Counted from the stretch's first letter, positions 1-7,624 are shown. The stretch is 15,727 nucleotides of DNA from Verrucomicrobiales bacterium (GCA_013003335.1 JABDJT010000303.1:1-15727); one strand, 5' to 3'. Notes: generated from the letters alone by a model not told the origin. Numbers and translations are program-made.

Positions 1-716
1 CCGGCCGTCGCATCGTAACGATCGAAGATCCGGTCGAGAACAAATTGCCGGGCGTGGTTCAAATTGCTGTGAAACCGGAAATCGGTCTGACTTTCGCCCA
101 GGGGCTTCGTTCGGTGCTTAGGGGCGATCCAAATGTAATCATGGTCGGGGAAATGCGTGATCTGGAGACTGCGGAAATTGCAATCCGGTCGGCACTGACC
201 GGACATCTTGTCTTTTCGACGCTGCACACGAACGACGCGATTTCAGGCGTGACCCGTCTGGTCGATATGGGCGTGGAGCCGTTCCTGGTTTCCTCTTCCG
301 TTCGAGCGTTCGTTGCCCAACGACTGGTTCGCCGGCTCTGTCCCGATTGTCGTGAGAGTCGCCCGGGTGATCCGGAATCCCTGCGTCGACTGGGAATCAC
401 TGTTACAAGCGAAACGCGGATGTTTGCGCCCAAGGGATGCTCCTCCTGCCGGGGCATTGGATATCGTGGGCGGTTGGCGATTTTTGAAATCTGCGTGGTC
501 ACACCCGAGCTGCAGGAATTGATCGCCCGTGGTGCCGGTGCAGCTGAATTGAAACAGCAGGCCAATAAAGACGGGTTTGTTTCGATGCGGAATTACGGCC
601 TGGAGAAAGCCCTCGGCGGCGAGACCACGATCGAAGAGGTCCTTTCTGCAACGCTGATGGAATCCGCTTCCACAGCTTCCCTGATCCCAACCGCAACCCC
701 CGTAATAGCCGGCTGA
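1..716 (+). CDS. gspE: Type II secretion ATPase GspE (5'-truncated by window edge)
   Basis: C-terminal part of the cytoplasmic hexameric ATPase that powers pseudopilus assembly in the T2SS. The reading frame is open from base 3, so the gene enters from the left edge; the Walker A loop lies outside the window. Visible motifs are the Asp box (IEDPVE), the Walker B region (IMVGEMRD), the His box (LTGHLVFSTLHTNDA) and the tetracysteine zinc domain typical of GspE/PilB, here CPDC and CSSC separated by 29 residues. The C-terminal domain ends in a short tail that looks unstructured. The family is normally about 500-580 residues, so roughly 240 are seen here. gspF follows after 7 bp, the usual order. 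PilB/MshE-type ATPases share these motifs; the following pseudopilin, K, L and M genes make GspE the better name. Confidence 0.95.
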   Translation, partial: GRRIVTIEDPVENKLPGVVQIAVKPEIGLTFAQGLRSVLRGDPNVIMVGEMRDLETAEIAIRSALTGHLVFSTLHTNDAISGVTRLVDMGVEPFLVSSSVRAFVAQRLVRRLCPDCRESRPGDPESLRRLGITVTSETRMFAPKGCSSCRGIGYRGRLAIFEICVVTPELQELIARGAGAAELKQQANKDGFVSMRNYGLEKALGGETTIEEVLSATLMESASTASLIPTATPVIAG

Positions 717-723
717 AGAATCA

Positions 724-1968
724 ATGGCGACCTTTCAATACAGCGCCTGTGCCAGCGACGGCACCCGACAGTCAGGAACACTCGATGCGCCTGACCGGAC
801 CTCGGCATTTCACATGCTGGATGCAAAACAGCTCCAGCCATTATCTCTCAGCGAAGTTTCATCGGCTTCTCCGAAGAACGAAGTCCAGATGCCCGCTCCA
901 GCCCGGAAGCGGGAAACACCGATTCGTGGAGTGCGACTGAAATCTTCGCAGGTGCTGGAATTTACCGAGGAACTTTCTGAGCTATTGAAAGGAGGCATCC
1001 AACTCGAACCGGCTCTTGGAATTCTCGAGCGCCGAACCGAGTTGTCCGGGTTGAAAGATCTCGGAGGAATTGTTCGGGCGAAAATTCGGGATGGCCTGCC
1101 CCTGGCTCAAGCCTTGAAAGAGGCATCGCCGGACTTCGGGGATTTGTACTGCAATCTCGTGGCTGCGGGAGAAGTGAGCGGTTCCCTTGGGGAAATTCTT
1201 GAACGACAGGCCGCTCACCTCCGCGCCATGCAGGAATTGAAAGGACGGGTCCTGTTTGCCCTGATCTATCCCTCCTTCCTGATCGCCTCGTCGATCGCTG
1301 TCGCGATTCTCTTCCTGGTATTCCTCATCCCAAAACTCACCGAGTTGCTCGATTCAACCGGCGGTACTCTTCCGCTCGGTGCGCAATTGATCGTCAATTC
1401 TGCCGATTTTTTGAAAGGAAATTGGCCCTTCCTTTTGCTGATCGTTTTCCTTTTTTCCGGAGCTGCCATCTGGTTCTCAAGGAACAGGCGTCTTGCCTGG
1501 GATCAGTTCAAACTACGCTGGCCGATGATGGGTCGAGTGTTTCGTGAGCGGTTTCATGTTCAGTTTCTTGAAACCCTGGCCAATCTCATCCGCAACGGCT
1601 TGCCCCTGAATCAGGCACTTGAACTGACACGAGCGGCAACGGCCAATCGATATTTACAAACGAAGCTTGACGCAGTTTCCACCCTGGTCACCGACGGAAC
1701 GGCTCTTTCCACAGCCCTTCAGAAATGCGGCGAGTTCCCCTCGCTCATGATCGATATGATTCACGTCGGGGAGCAAACAGGCGATTTGGGCGGTTCCCTG
1801 CAGAGGACGGCTGAACGATTTGACCGCGAATTGAATCGGCGGGTCGATAAACTCAGTGCCGTCATTCAACCGGCCGTTGTCGTGCTTATGGCCGCGATGG
1901 TCGGGGCCATGGCCTACCTGATGATTTCAGCGATTTTCCAAACCATTGCCGGCCTCGGAGCCGGTTGA
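724..1968 (+). CDS. gspF: T2SS inner-membrane platform protein GspF
   Basis: Polytopic platform protein that couples the GspE ATPase to pseudopilus growth. The 414-residue length is normal for GspF. After a short N-terminal region there are two repeated T2SSF domains (about 75-200 and 275-400). Each carries the family's glycine motif, AAGEVSG near 147-153 and VGEQTGDLG at 348-356. Three hydrophobic membrane segments are visible at about 175-203, 233-251 and 381-408. The ATG at 724 sits 7 bp after the gspE stop with only a weak purine-rich stretch upstream. The stop codon at 1966-1968 overlaps a TTG that is in frame with gspG, and a palindromic repeat begins 2 bp later. Confidence 0.95.
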   Translation: MATFQYSACASDGTRQSGTLDAPDRTSAFHMLDAKQLQPLSLSEVSSASPKNEVQMPAPARKRETPIRGVRLKSSQVLEFTEELSELLKGGIQLEPALGILERRTELSGLKDLGGIVRAKIRDGLPLAQALKEASPDFGDLYCNLVAAGEVSGSLGEILERQAAHLRAMQELKGRVLFALIYPSFLIASSIAVAILFLVFLIPKLTELLDSTGGTLPLGAQLIVNSADFLKGNWPFLLLIVFLFSGAAIWFSRNRRLAWDQFKLRWPMMGRVFRERFHVQFLETLANLIRNGLPLNQALELTRAATANRYLQTKLDAVSTLVTDGTALSTALQKCGEFPSLMIDMIHVGEQTGDLGGSLQRTAERFDRELNRRVDKLSAVIQPAVVVLMAAMVGAMAYLMISAIFQTIAGLGAG

Positions 1969-1970
1969 AA

Positions 1971-2016
1971 CGAAACAACACTGTCTATTCACCAATCAAA
2001 CCCTGTTCGATCGAAA
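1971..2016 (+). repeat. Palindromic repeat, copy 1 (gspF-gspG junction)
   Basis: Copy 1 of a five-member 43-bp palindromic repeat followed by AAA. It matches copy 5 at 35 of 43 positions without gaps. The CGA and TCG ends and the outer AACA/TGTT arms are kept, but the inner stem is degraded (mismatches at positions 11-12, 17-18 and 20 of the repeat). It lies between the gspF stop and the gspG ATG. Read from the TTG at 1965 it is open and uses the same codon phase as the translated copy 5. Confidence 0.85.
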
Positions 2017-2030
2017 AACCGATTTCAGTC

Positions 2031-2477
2031 ATGAAAGTAAAAACAAAAAATCAGGCCTCAAACCTGCGGCGGCGTCGCGGCTTTACCCTCGTGGAAATGG
2101 TGCTCGTCCTCGGGATCATCGCTCTCCTCGTTGGCTCCGGGATCTTCTATCTTGTCGGCGTTCTCGACGTCGGAAAAGAAAGTCGCGTAAAAGCCGATTT
2201 GAATACCATCACAGCCGCACTGCGCACCTACGAAACCCAGAACCTGTTTCTGCCAACCACGCAACAGGGGCTTTCCGCGTTGGTCGACAAACCAACTTCG
2301 CGGCCCCAGCCGAAAAGCTGGCGACCGTTCCTGAAAAAGACGCTGCTCGATCCGTGGGGCAACGAATATCAATACCAGCGCCCGGGGAAGCGGGACTCCG
2401 GCGGTTTTGATCTGTTTTCCGCCGGGCCTGACGGCGTCGCCGGGAATGAAGACGATATCGGAAACTGGGATATCTAA
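2031..2477 (+). CDS. gspG: Major pseudopilin GspG
   Basis: Main subunit of the T2SS pseudopilus, processed by a prepilin peptidase and assembled in the inner membrane. From the ATG at 2031 the protein has 148 residues: a basic 17-residue leader ending RRRRG, cleavage before F18 (G|FTLVE, Glu at +5), then a hydrophobic helix to about residue 40. The C-terminus carries the acidic Ca-binding loop characteristic of GspG (FDLFSAGPDGVAGNEDDIG), ending NWDI. The leader fits a start at 2031, but there is no Shine-Dalgarno sequence there. A TTG at 1965, overlapping the gspF stop as TTGA, is in frame and would add 22 residues encoded largely by repeat copy 1. The TTGA junction used by the gene at 12894 makes that alternative worth keeping. 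Confidence 0.93.
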   Translation: MKVKTKNQASNLRRRRGFTLVEMVLVLGIIALLVGSGIFYLVGVLDVGKESRVKADLNTITAALRTYETQNLFLPTTQQGLSALVDKPTSRPQPKSWRPFLKKTLLDPWGNEYQYQRPGKRDSGGFDLFSAGPDGVAGNEDDIGNWDI

Positions 2478-2482
2478 ACCAA

Positions 2483-2965
2483 ATGCAGATCTGCCATCCA
2501 GTTCCCGCCCGGTCCGCGGGCTTTTCGCTCCTTGAAATCATCGTCGCACTTGCTGTGGCGATGCTGATCCTGGGCGGCGCTGTTTTGACGATCACCCCGG
2601 TGAATGATGAGCATCAGATTCGCCGAACTGGCGGCAAAATCGAGACGACAGCGAGAAAGGCGTTGATCGAAGCGGGCACCGAAAATCGGACTGCGCTGAT
2701 TGTAGTCGGACGTGACTGCTTGGAGGATGAAACTTCGGGAGCTGAATGGCATTGGCCGGAAGACATCCGCATCCTAATTCGTCCACCCGGGAACGAGAAA
2801 TGGCAGGTGCCATCGGCAGGCGGCTATCCCTGGCGATTTTTTCCGCAGGGAATCTGCGAACCGCTCGCGTTTCGAATCGAGTCGGAAGCGGCTGAAATGG
2901 AATTCAAGATCGACCCGTTGACGGGCGAAGCGCGGGAGGAACGCGTCATCGTGAATGCACAATGA
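2483..2965 (+). CDS. gspH: Minor pseudopilin, GspH-like
   Basis: Minor pseudopilin of 160 residues, inferred to be GspH from its place between gspG and gspI. It has a short leader with a prepilin cleavage site at G13|F14 (GFSLLEII, Glu at +5) and a hydrophobic helix to about residue 35. The soluble domain contains several beta-strand-like stretches and lacks the GspG calcium loop. Sequence outside the N-terminal helix is poorly conserved in this family, so the H assignment rests partly on gene order. It starts 5 bp after gspG and its TGA overlaps the gspI ATG (ATGA). Confidence 0.82.
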   Translation: MQICHPVPARSAGFSLLEIIVALAVAMLILGGAVLTITPVNDEHQIRRTGGKIETTARKALIEAGTENRTALIVVGRDCLEDETSGAEWHWPEDIRILIRPPGNEKWQVPSAGGYPWRFFPQGICEPLAFRIESEAAEMEFKIDPLTGEAREERVIVNAQ

Positions 2966-3336
2966 GGATTCGACATTCATCACTGAAAAAGGGATTCGTC
3001 CTGCTCGAAATCATCCTGGCCGTCGGTTTGTTCGCCCTGGTTGCCACCTCCATGGTGATCGCTCTCGATCGGCTTTCCGTTGCTTCGTTGTCCGTCCGAA
3101 AGGAAGCCGCTGCGCTTCGCCAACTCGAATCTGTCATGACGCGGGTGCAACACAGTGCTGCGTTTCGCACGGGTTCATTTGAGTATCCGGGAGAGGTCGC
3201 AGTCACGGCTACGGTTTCCCCGGAACCGGATCTGCCGGACTTGTATCGCATTTACGTCGTAGCCCGGATTCCCGGGGAAGAAAAGTTCAGCCGCGAATTG
3301 GAGACGGTCGTCTACCGGCCTCGAACGAATCAATAG
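2962..3336 (+). CDS. gspI: Minor pseudopilin, GspI-like
   Basis: Minor pseudopilin of 124 residues, within the normal range for GspI. The leader is MRIRHSSLKKG, cleaved before F12 (GFVLLEIILAVGLFAL, Glu at +5), as in the GspI/V family. In the known tip complex GspI nucleates the GspJ-GspK assembly. Translation is coupled to gspH through a 4-base ATGA overlap. The last residues and the TAG stop fall inside palindromic repeat copy 2 (the stop is repeat positions 9-11), so the present C-terminal end (TNQ) has been set by the repeat. Confidence 0.85.
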   Translation: MRIRHSSLKKGFVLLEIILAVGLFALVATSMVIALDRLSVASLSVRKEAAALRQLESVMTRVQHSAAFRTGSFEYPGEVAVTATVSPEPDLPDLYRIYVVARIPGEEKFSRELETVVYRPRTNQ

Positions 3337-3371
3337 GGTATGTTTGCCAAACCAACAGTATTGGATCGAAA
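3326..3371 (+). repeat. Palindromic repeat, copy 2 (gspI stop / gspJ start)
   Basis: Copy 2 of the repeat family; 33 of 43 positions match copy 5 without gaps, with the trailing AAA. It contains the gspI TAG stop (3334-3336) and the gspJ ATG (3340-3342). Two stem pairs have changed on both sides relative to copy 5: positions 9/35 from C-G to T-A, and 20/24 from C-G to T-A. Positions 11 and 12 of the stem are broken. Confidence 0.85.
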
Positions 3372-3891
3372 CTACCGCCAGGCGTCCGGCTTCACGCTGC
3401 TGGAGGTGGTGGCCGGGCTGGCGATCGTTGGATTGTTGCTGGGCGGTGTCTACGGAGTCGCAAACGGAGCTCTCCAACTCGGTAAGCAATCCGGCGATTC
3501 CCGAAAACAGGAAGTCCGTGCGACCAACTTTTCGAAGTTTCTCCGTTCCGGATTTTCCCGACTGGGGCCGGAAGCAGGCATCGAATTGACGGCTGAGGGT
3601 TTGGTGATTTCAGGCGGACCAGTTCCGTTTCCTGTCGGTCCGCATACGGCGACCGCCGACAGCGCAGCCCTGGTTTTCGCCGACGAAACCGTTTTCCTGG
3701 CTCATTTCAATAATAGGATCCAAATCTCGGAAATTCGGCTGTTGGAGACTGTCGAAGACTTATCCTGGGAATGCCAGGATCCGGAAACCGGGACCTGGGT
3801 TTCGAAATTTCAAGGCCGCCCGGAATTAATCCGGCTGACCATCAACCGGGAGGGCGCGGAACATTTCTGGATTCCGCCGTATCAATACTGA
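3340..3891 (+). CDS. gspJ: Minor pseudopilin, GspJ-like
   Basis: Minor pseudopilin of 183 residues, the usual size for GspJ. The prepilin site is G17|F18 (SGFTLLEVVAG, Glu at +5), followed by a hydrophobic helix to about residue 40 and a soluble domain. The ATG at 3340 lies inside repeat copy 2, and residues 1-10 (MFAKPTVLDR) are repeat-encoded. The only other nearby in-frame start, a TTG at 3361, is also inside the repeat, so initiation occurs within the element either way. The preceding GGGT is a poor ribosome-binding site. The stop is separated from gspK by 1 bp. Confidence 0.87.
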   Translation: MFAKPTVLDRNYRQASGFTLLEVVAGLAIVGLLLGGVYGVANGALQLGKQSGDSRKQEVRATNFSKFLRSGFSRLGPEAGIELTAEGLVISGGPVPFPVGPHTATADSAALVFADETVFLAHFNNRIQISEIRLLETVEDLSWECQDPETGTWVSKFQGRPELIRLTINREGAEHFWIPPYQY

Positions 3892-3892
3892 A

Positions 3893-4831
3893 ATGACGCT
3901 GAATCCTGACAGAGCAAAAAAATTGCAGCGCGGTTCGGCGTTGATCGCTGTCTTTTGGGCGATCGCCGTTCTCGGAATGGTAATATTTGGAGCGGCTAAA
4001 TTCGTTTCGCTTGATAGCGAATGGGTAACCGGGATGCGAAAAACTGCGCTCGCGACCCGGCATGCGGAGACCGGTCTCGCATATGGATCTCACCCGCAAA
4101 TTCAGCCGGGAGATCCGCGGCTCGGATTCGACGAAGGAGCCGAAGGTGGGTATCGCGTTTTAATCACGAAAGAGGAGGGTCTGATTCCCATCAACGCAAT
4201 CCTGCTGGGGCAGCAAAAATCGATGGTGAAGCGGCTTTTCCGGAGCTGGGGCATGGAAGAGCGGGCGGCTGCAGCGGTGACCGATGCGCTTGCAGACTGG
4301 GTGGATGCGAATGATTTCGTGAACTTGAATGGGGCCGAACGCGATGCCTACGCGGCACGGGGGATTGCGGGAATGCCGTTGAATCGACCGTTTCAGAGCG
4401 TTGATGAAATGAAGTGGGTGATTGGTATGGATGCAGTCGATCGGGTCCAGCCGGGCTGGCGGAACTGGTTCACGGTTCATTCGACCAACCGGATCGACCT
4501 GAACGAAGCGCCTGCAGATTCGATTGCGGCTGTCACCGGCATTCCGATCGAATCTGCGAAAGCGGCAGTTCTCCGGCGGTCCGGAGCGGATGGAGTGTCC
4601 GGAACAATCGATGATATCCGTTTCCTGTCCGTGGCGGAAGCCCTTCAGGTTCTCGGTGTGGTCTTCGATCCGAATGGTGGATTTCCGGATTTTTTCACGG
4701 TGGACGGAACGACCCCGCGAATTGTGAGCGAAGGATTTTTCGGGGATGTCGGGAAACGAATTGTGGAAGTTCAGGGGGCGAATGGATCGCGAATCTGGAG
4801 GTGGGAGGAAGCATTTTCGATTGAGAATTGA
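3893..4831 (+). CDS. gspK: Tip pseudopilin GspK
   Basis: Largest minor pseudopilin, thought to cap the pseudopilus. At 312 residues it has the normal length. The cleavage site is G14|S15 within RGSALIAVFWAIAVLG, and the +5 residue is Ala, as expected because GspK lacks the Glu5 of other pseudopilins. The diagnostic alpha-domain signature is present: ADWVDAND (134-141), NGAERDAYAARGI (146-158), then PFQSVDEM, and NRIDLNEAP at 199-207. It starts 1 bp after gspJ without a clear ribosome-binding site. Its TGA overlaps the gspL ATG by one base (TGATG). Confidence 0.93.
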   Translation: MTLNPDRAKKLQRGSALIAVFWAIAVLGMVIFGAAKFVSLDSEWVTGMRKTALATRHAETGLAYGSHPQIQPGDPRLGFDEGAEGGYRVLITKEEGLIPINAILLGQQKSMVKRLFRSWGMEERAAAAVTDALADWVDANDFVNLNGAERDAYAARGIAGMPLNRPFQSVDEMKWVIGMDAVDRVQPGWRNWFTVHSTNRIDLNEAPADSIAAVTGIPIESAKAAVLRRSGADGVSGTIDDIRFLSVAEALQVLGVVFDPNGGFPDFFTVDGTTPRIVSEGFFGDVGKRIVEVQGANGSRIWRWEEAFSIEN

Positions 4832-6036
4832 TGGATAAGACCAACCAGAAGCAACGGCAGGAGCAAGTGGTGTGGTTTCCGGGCGAACAAGCCTGGGAGC
4901 TTTGGCAGATTTCTCCCGGCCGGGAGCCTGTTCTTCTGGAGCAGGCTGCGGAGACAGGCCGGGATTTTCCGCGAAAAATCGGGGCTGACCGAATTTTGGC
5001 GCTGCCGGTTTCCGAAGTGATCGCCCTTCCACTTTTGTCCAATGCGCCCGACAAACCGGGTTTGGTTAGCATGGCGGAAATGCAGGCCGAACGATCCGGA
5101 GTTCCGGAAGATGTCTCAGCGGTGGGATTCGAGATCCTCGCCGGAGCACCTCCGAATACGATGCTTCGCGTGGAAGCACCTTTGCGCCGCCATGCGTGGA
5201 GTGGTTCCCGGTTACCGGACAGGGTATGCAGTTCCGCAAGCCTGATCACGGGGGAGGGCAATTCGATCGGAGTGTGGAAAGAAGTGGGAAAACTCGTCGT
5301 CGGATTTTGGAGAAACGGAACGCTTGTCTACTTCGATTGCTTGTCTTCGTCATCGGCAGGAGCAGAGGCAGGAGCAGAAATCCAGCGATTGCTTTTCCAA
5401 CTGAACTGCCAGGGCATCGATTTGCATCCGGAGGCGATCCTGTTGCGAACAGCCGGAGATCCGGCGGCACTAGGAACCGGTGCTGGAATCCCGTGTCGAC
5501 AGGAATCGCGGGTCATTCCGACCGCAGAGTCGGCGTGCCACTTGAATCCGGCCTGGATGAAGGAGCATCGGAGGCGGCGAAAGCAGTCCGGTGCGCGCCG
5601 GAAACGAATCGGAGCAGTCGCGGCCATGGCGCTTGGAGCTGTGTGCGTGCTGGTCGGAACCCTCGCGATCGAATCGATTCGGCAAAAGCGATTGCGGGAC
5701 AGGATCAGTGAGCTGAGTCCCCTGGCGAACCGGATCGAAAACATGCGGGAGCAATGGCGCGAGGTTTCGGTGGCGGTGGACCGGGATGCCACATGCCTGG
5801 AACTGTTGAAACAGTTGCAGGGAATTCCAGGTGCGAACGGGATTCGATTTTCCCGGGTCGAGATCGGAAAGGAAGGAATAAAAATCGAGGGGGAGTCAGC
5901 CAATCCGCGGGCGGCGCTTCAGTTTCTTGACGAGGTGGCCGTTGCCGAGTCACTCGCTGAATTTGGATGGAGCTTTGATCAACCGGCTATTCGGGGAGAT
6001 GGCACGGCCACTTTTGAAATGGAAGGAGTCTGGTAA
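4831..6036 (+). CDS. gspL: T2SS assembly-platform protein GspL-like (PilM/PilN-like architecture)
   Basis: Bitopic inner-membrane protein of 401 residues that links the GspE ATPase to GspM. The N-terminal ~245 residues are cytoplasmic and diverged from the actin-like GspL/PilM fold. A strongly basic stretch follows (about 245-260, many Arg and Lys), then one membrane helix at about 260-280. The periplasmic part has a coiled-coil-like segment (280-320) and a ferredoxin-like domain (KIEGESANPRAALQFLDEV) resembling PilN. The ATG at 4831 overlaps the gspK stop; a TTG one codon earlier is also possible. The assignment rests on topology, length and position between gspK and gspM more than on motifs. 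Confidence 0.8.
   Translation: MDKTNQKQRQEQVVWFPGEQAWELWQISPGREPVLLEQAAETGRDFPRKIGADRILALPVSEVIALPLLSNAPDKPGLVSMAEMQAERSGVPEDVSAVGFEILAGAPPNTMLRVEAPLRRHAWSGSRLPDRVCSSASLITGEGNSIGVWKEVGKLVVGFWRNGTLVYFDCLSSSSAGAEAGAEIQRLLFQLNCQGIDLHPEAILLRTAGDPAALGTGAGIPCRQESRVIPTAESACHLNPAWMKEHRRRRKQSGARRKRIGAVAAMALGAVCVLVGTLAIESIRQKRLRDRISELSPLANRIENMREQWREVSVAVDRDATCLELLKQLQGIPGANGIRFSRVEIGKEGIKIEGESANPRAALQFLDEVAVAESLAEFGWSFDQPAIRGDGTATFEMEGVW
5355..5378 (+). repeat. 12-bp perfect tandem duplication inside gspL
   Basis: Two adjacent identical 12-bp units (GGCAGGAGCAGA) encode a repeated AGAE in a low-complexity Ser/Ala/Glu stretch of the cytoplasmic domain of GspL. The unit length keeps the reading frame. 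It looks like a small slippage duplication in a tolerant loop. Confidence 0.8.
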
Positions 6037-6039
6037 AAA

Positions 6040-6570
6040 ATGACGAAGCGGGAAAAAACTTTGGGATGGATTTTCGGCGTGCTGCTTGCCGTGATCGGCG
6101 GTGGAATTCTGTTTACGACTGGAATCGGGAAGATTTCGGAAATGCGGGCGCAAAGCCGCCGGCTCGCGGAGCGGGCGGATGAACTGGAAACCGTTATTCG
6201 CACGCGGGCAGTTTGGGAGCAGCGCAGTGAATGGATTACCGGAGCAATTCCGGAATTCGAAACCGCCGGAAAAGCCTCCGCAGAATTGATCAGCCGGGTT
6301 GATACGGTGACCGCCCAGTTCGGCGTGGAAGTTGAGGAAAAAGAACTGCTACCCGAAATTGAAGACGAATCCGAGGGAGGCTATTTTGACTCCGCCGGGC
6401 TGAAAATCCGGGTGACCGGGCCCGACGAATCCGTTGTTCGGTTTCTTCACGCTCTGCAACAGCCGGCGAAATTTACCGGCGTAACTGCCCTGGCGATTGA
6501 ACCGTCCGCGGGAGGCTTGAGCTGCGAGGCCGAGATTCGGCAGTTCTATTCCAGAGGCGGGAACGAGTGA
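6040..6570 (+). CDS. gspM: T2SS assembly-platform protein GspM-like (PilO-like)
   Basis: Small bitopic inner-membrane protein of 176 residues, the normal size for GspM/PilO. The cytoplasmic N-terminus is very short, followed by one helix (about 8-27), a charged coiled-coil segment (32-62) and a C-terminal domain with ferredoxin-like strand pattern (LKIRVTGPDESVVRFLHAL). It follows gspL by 3 bp and has one of the few good Shine-Dalgarno sequences here (AAGGAG at 6023-6028, 11 bases before ATG). Its TGA stop (6568-6570) is repeat positions 5-7 of copy 3. No gspN or gspD follows, since the next gene is convergent. Confidence 0.83.
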   Translation: MTKREKTLGWIFGVLLAVIGGGILFTTGIGKISEMRAQSRRLAERADELETVIRTRAVWEQRSEWITGAIPEFETAGKASAELISRVDTVTAQFGVEVEEKELLPEIEDESEGGYFDSAGLKIRVTGPDESVVRFLHALQQPAKFTGVTALAIEPSAGGLSCEAEIRQFYSRGGNE

Positions 6571-6609
6571 ACAGGGTTGGATTAGCGAACCAATCCTGTT
6601 AGATCGAAA
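6564..6609 (+). repeat. Palindromic repeat, copy 3 (between convergent stops)
   Basis: Copy 3; 34 of 43 positions match copy 5, with trailing AAA. It holds the gspM stop and the stop of the convergent oxidoreductase (6599-6601) and fills the whole 28-bp gap. It is the best-paired copy in the mid stem: repeat positions 15/29 and 16/28, unpaired in copy 5, are T-A and G-C here. There is no T-run on either side, so a classical intrinsic terminator is not supported. Confidence 0.85.
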
Positions 6610-7624
6610 CGGTTTGATTCTGATTGGCCGATGCCAGGCCCGCTTCGAGAATTGCCTGAGCGTCCCGGCAGTTCTGCATTTCGCAAAGGGGCATCACGTC
6701 TGCGTCGGGGTTTTCAATCAGGTGTAAAAAGTGGGCGCTGGCAGTCTCCATTTCCGGAGCGAACTGAATTTCCGGGATCGCGATTTCAATACCCTCCGGT
6801 TCTTCCAGGGTGGCTTTGAATAATTTCCCACCGTGGTCCGGCTCGATGAGGAACGTGCCTTCGCTACCGTAAATCGTGGTCGAGTACGCAGTCATCTTTC
6901 CGATTTGATTCCAACTCGCCTCGGTCGTTGCGAGGGCATTCTCATATTGCATCACGAGGATGGCGTTGTCCTCGAGGGCCAGGTCGGGCTTCAGGCCCGT
7001 GCGCAACTTGCATCCGGTGACAGATTTTGGAGCGCCCAGTAAGACCTGTGCCAGGACGGAACCGTAACAACAATAATCCATTAGCGCGCCGGCACCGTTC
7101 AGCTTTTCATCGTAAAGCCAGTCGCAAAAAAAAGTGCTGCAACCCAGTTCGACCGGTCCCTGATGGGCAGCGCGATACTTGACCTGCCAGAGTTGCCCCA
7201 GATCGCCCTCGCTGGCGAGAGCGATGGCATGCCGAAGCTGCGGCCACCAGGCGAAGGGCCAGTTGATCACGAGGCGGACACCGGCATCACGGGCGGCCGC
7301 GAGCATTTTTTCCGCCCCGGAAAGGGTCGCCGCCATCGGCTTTTCAACCAGGCAGTGCAGGCCTCTTTCGCACGCCATCACAGTCAGGTCCTCGCTCAGT
7401 TGGTTGCTTCCAAAAATATAAACGGCAGTCAAATCCTCCTGCTCGAGGAGGTCCTCGTAGGATTCACAGGTGGTGCCTCCGAATTGTTCGCGGAACTGAT
7501 CGAGAAGAGGCGGATTGTGGTCAGCGGCACCGACGATTTCGGCACTGTCGAGCCGGGAGAGCTCTTCCAGATTGCTCCAGATGTGATCGTGATGAAGGCC
7601 GAGGACGCCAATTTTGTGAGTCAT
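6599..7624 (-). CDS. Gfo/Idh/MocA family oxidoreductase (1)
   Basis: Probable NAD(P)-dependent sugar or cyclitol dehydrogenase of 341 residues, cytosolic. The N-terminal Rossmann domain (KIGVLGLHHDHIW) is followed by the family's EKP motif (VEKPMAAT, residues 94-96), whose Lys is catalytic in characterised members. The C-terminal alpha/beta domain includes GALMDYCCYGS (Asp183). The dinucleotide loop deviates from GxGxxG. I chose the ATG at 7624 because it places the first strand normally; a TTG at 7636 would add four residues. It lies 26 bp downstream of a second Gfo/Idh/MocA gene, probably co-transcribed. Substrate cannot be read from the sequence. The stop lies inside repeat copy 3. Confidence 0.88.
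   Translation of the reverse strand: MTHKIGVLGLHHDHIWSNLEELSRLDSAEIVGAADHNPPLLDQFREQFGGTTCESYEDLLEQEDLTAVYIFGSNQLSEDLTVMACERGLHCLVEKPMAATLSGAEKMLAAARDAGVRLVINWPFAWWPQLRHAIALASEGDLGQLWQVKYRAAHQGPVELGCSTFFCDWLYDEKLNGAGALMDYCCYGSVLAQVLLGAPKSVTGCKLRTGLKPDLALEDNAILVMQYENALATTEASWNQIGKMTAYSTTIYGSEGTFLIEPDHGGKLFKATLEEPEGIEIAIPEIQFAPEMETASAHFLHLIENPDADVMPLCEMQNCRDAQAILEAGLASANQNQTVSI

Noticed and set aside
1949..1964. Small hairpin (CCGGC/GCCGG) at the end of gspF
   Set aside because: The stem is only 5 bp, lies inside the coding region and has no T-run; it is likely chance in GC-rich sequence.
4160..5032. 290-residue antisense reading frame opposite gspK-gspL
   Set aside because: It is rich in Pro, Arg and Ser, has no recognisable motif, and mirrors well-supported genes on the other strand.
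6564..6609. Copy 3 as a classical Rho-independent terminator
   Set aside because: No T-run follows the hairpin on either strand; the real terminator in this window (8938-8975) shows what one looks like here.
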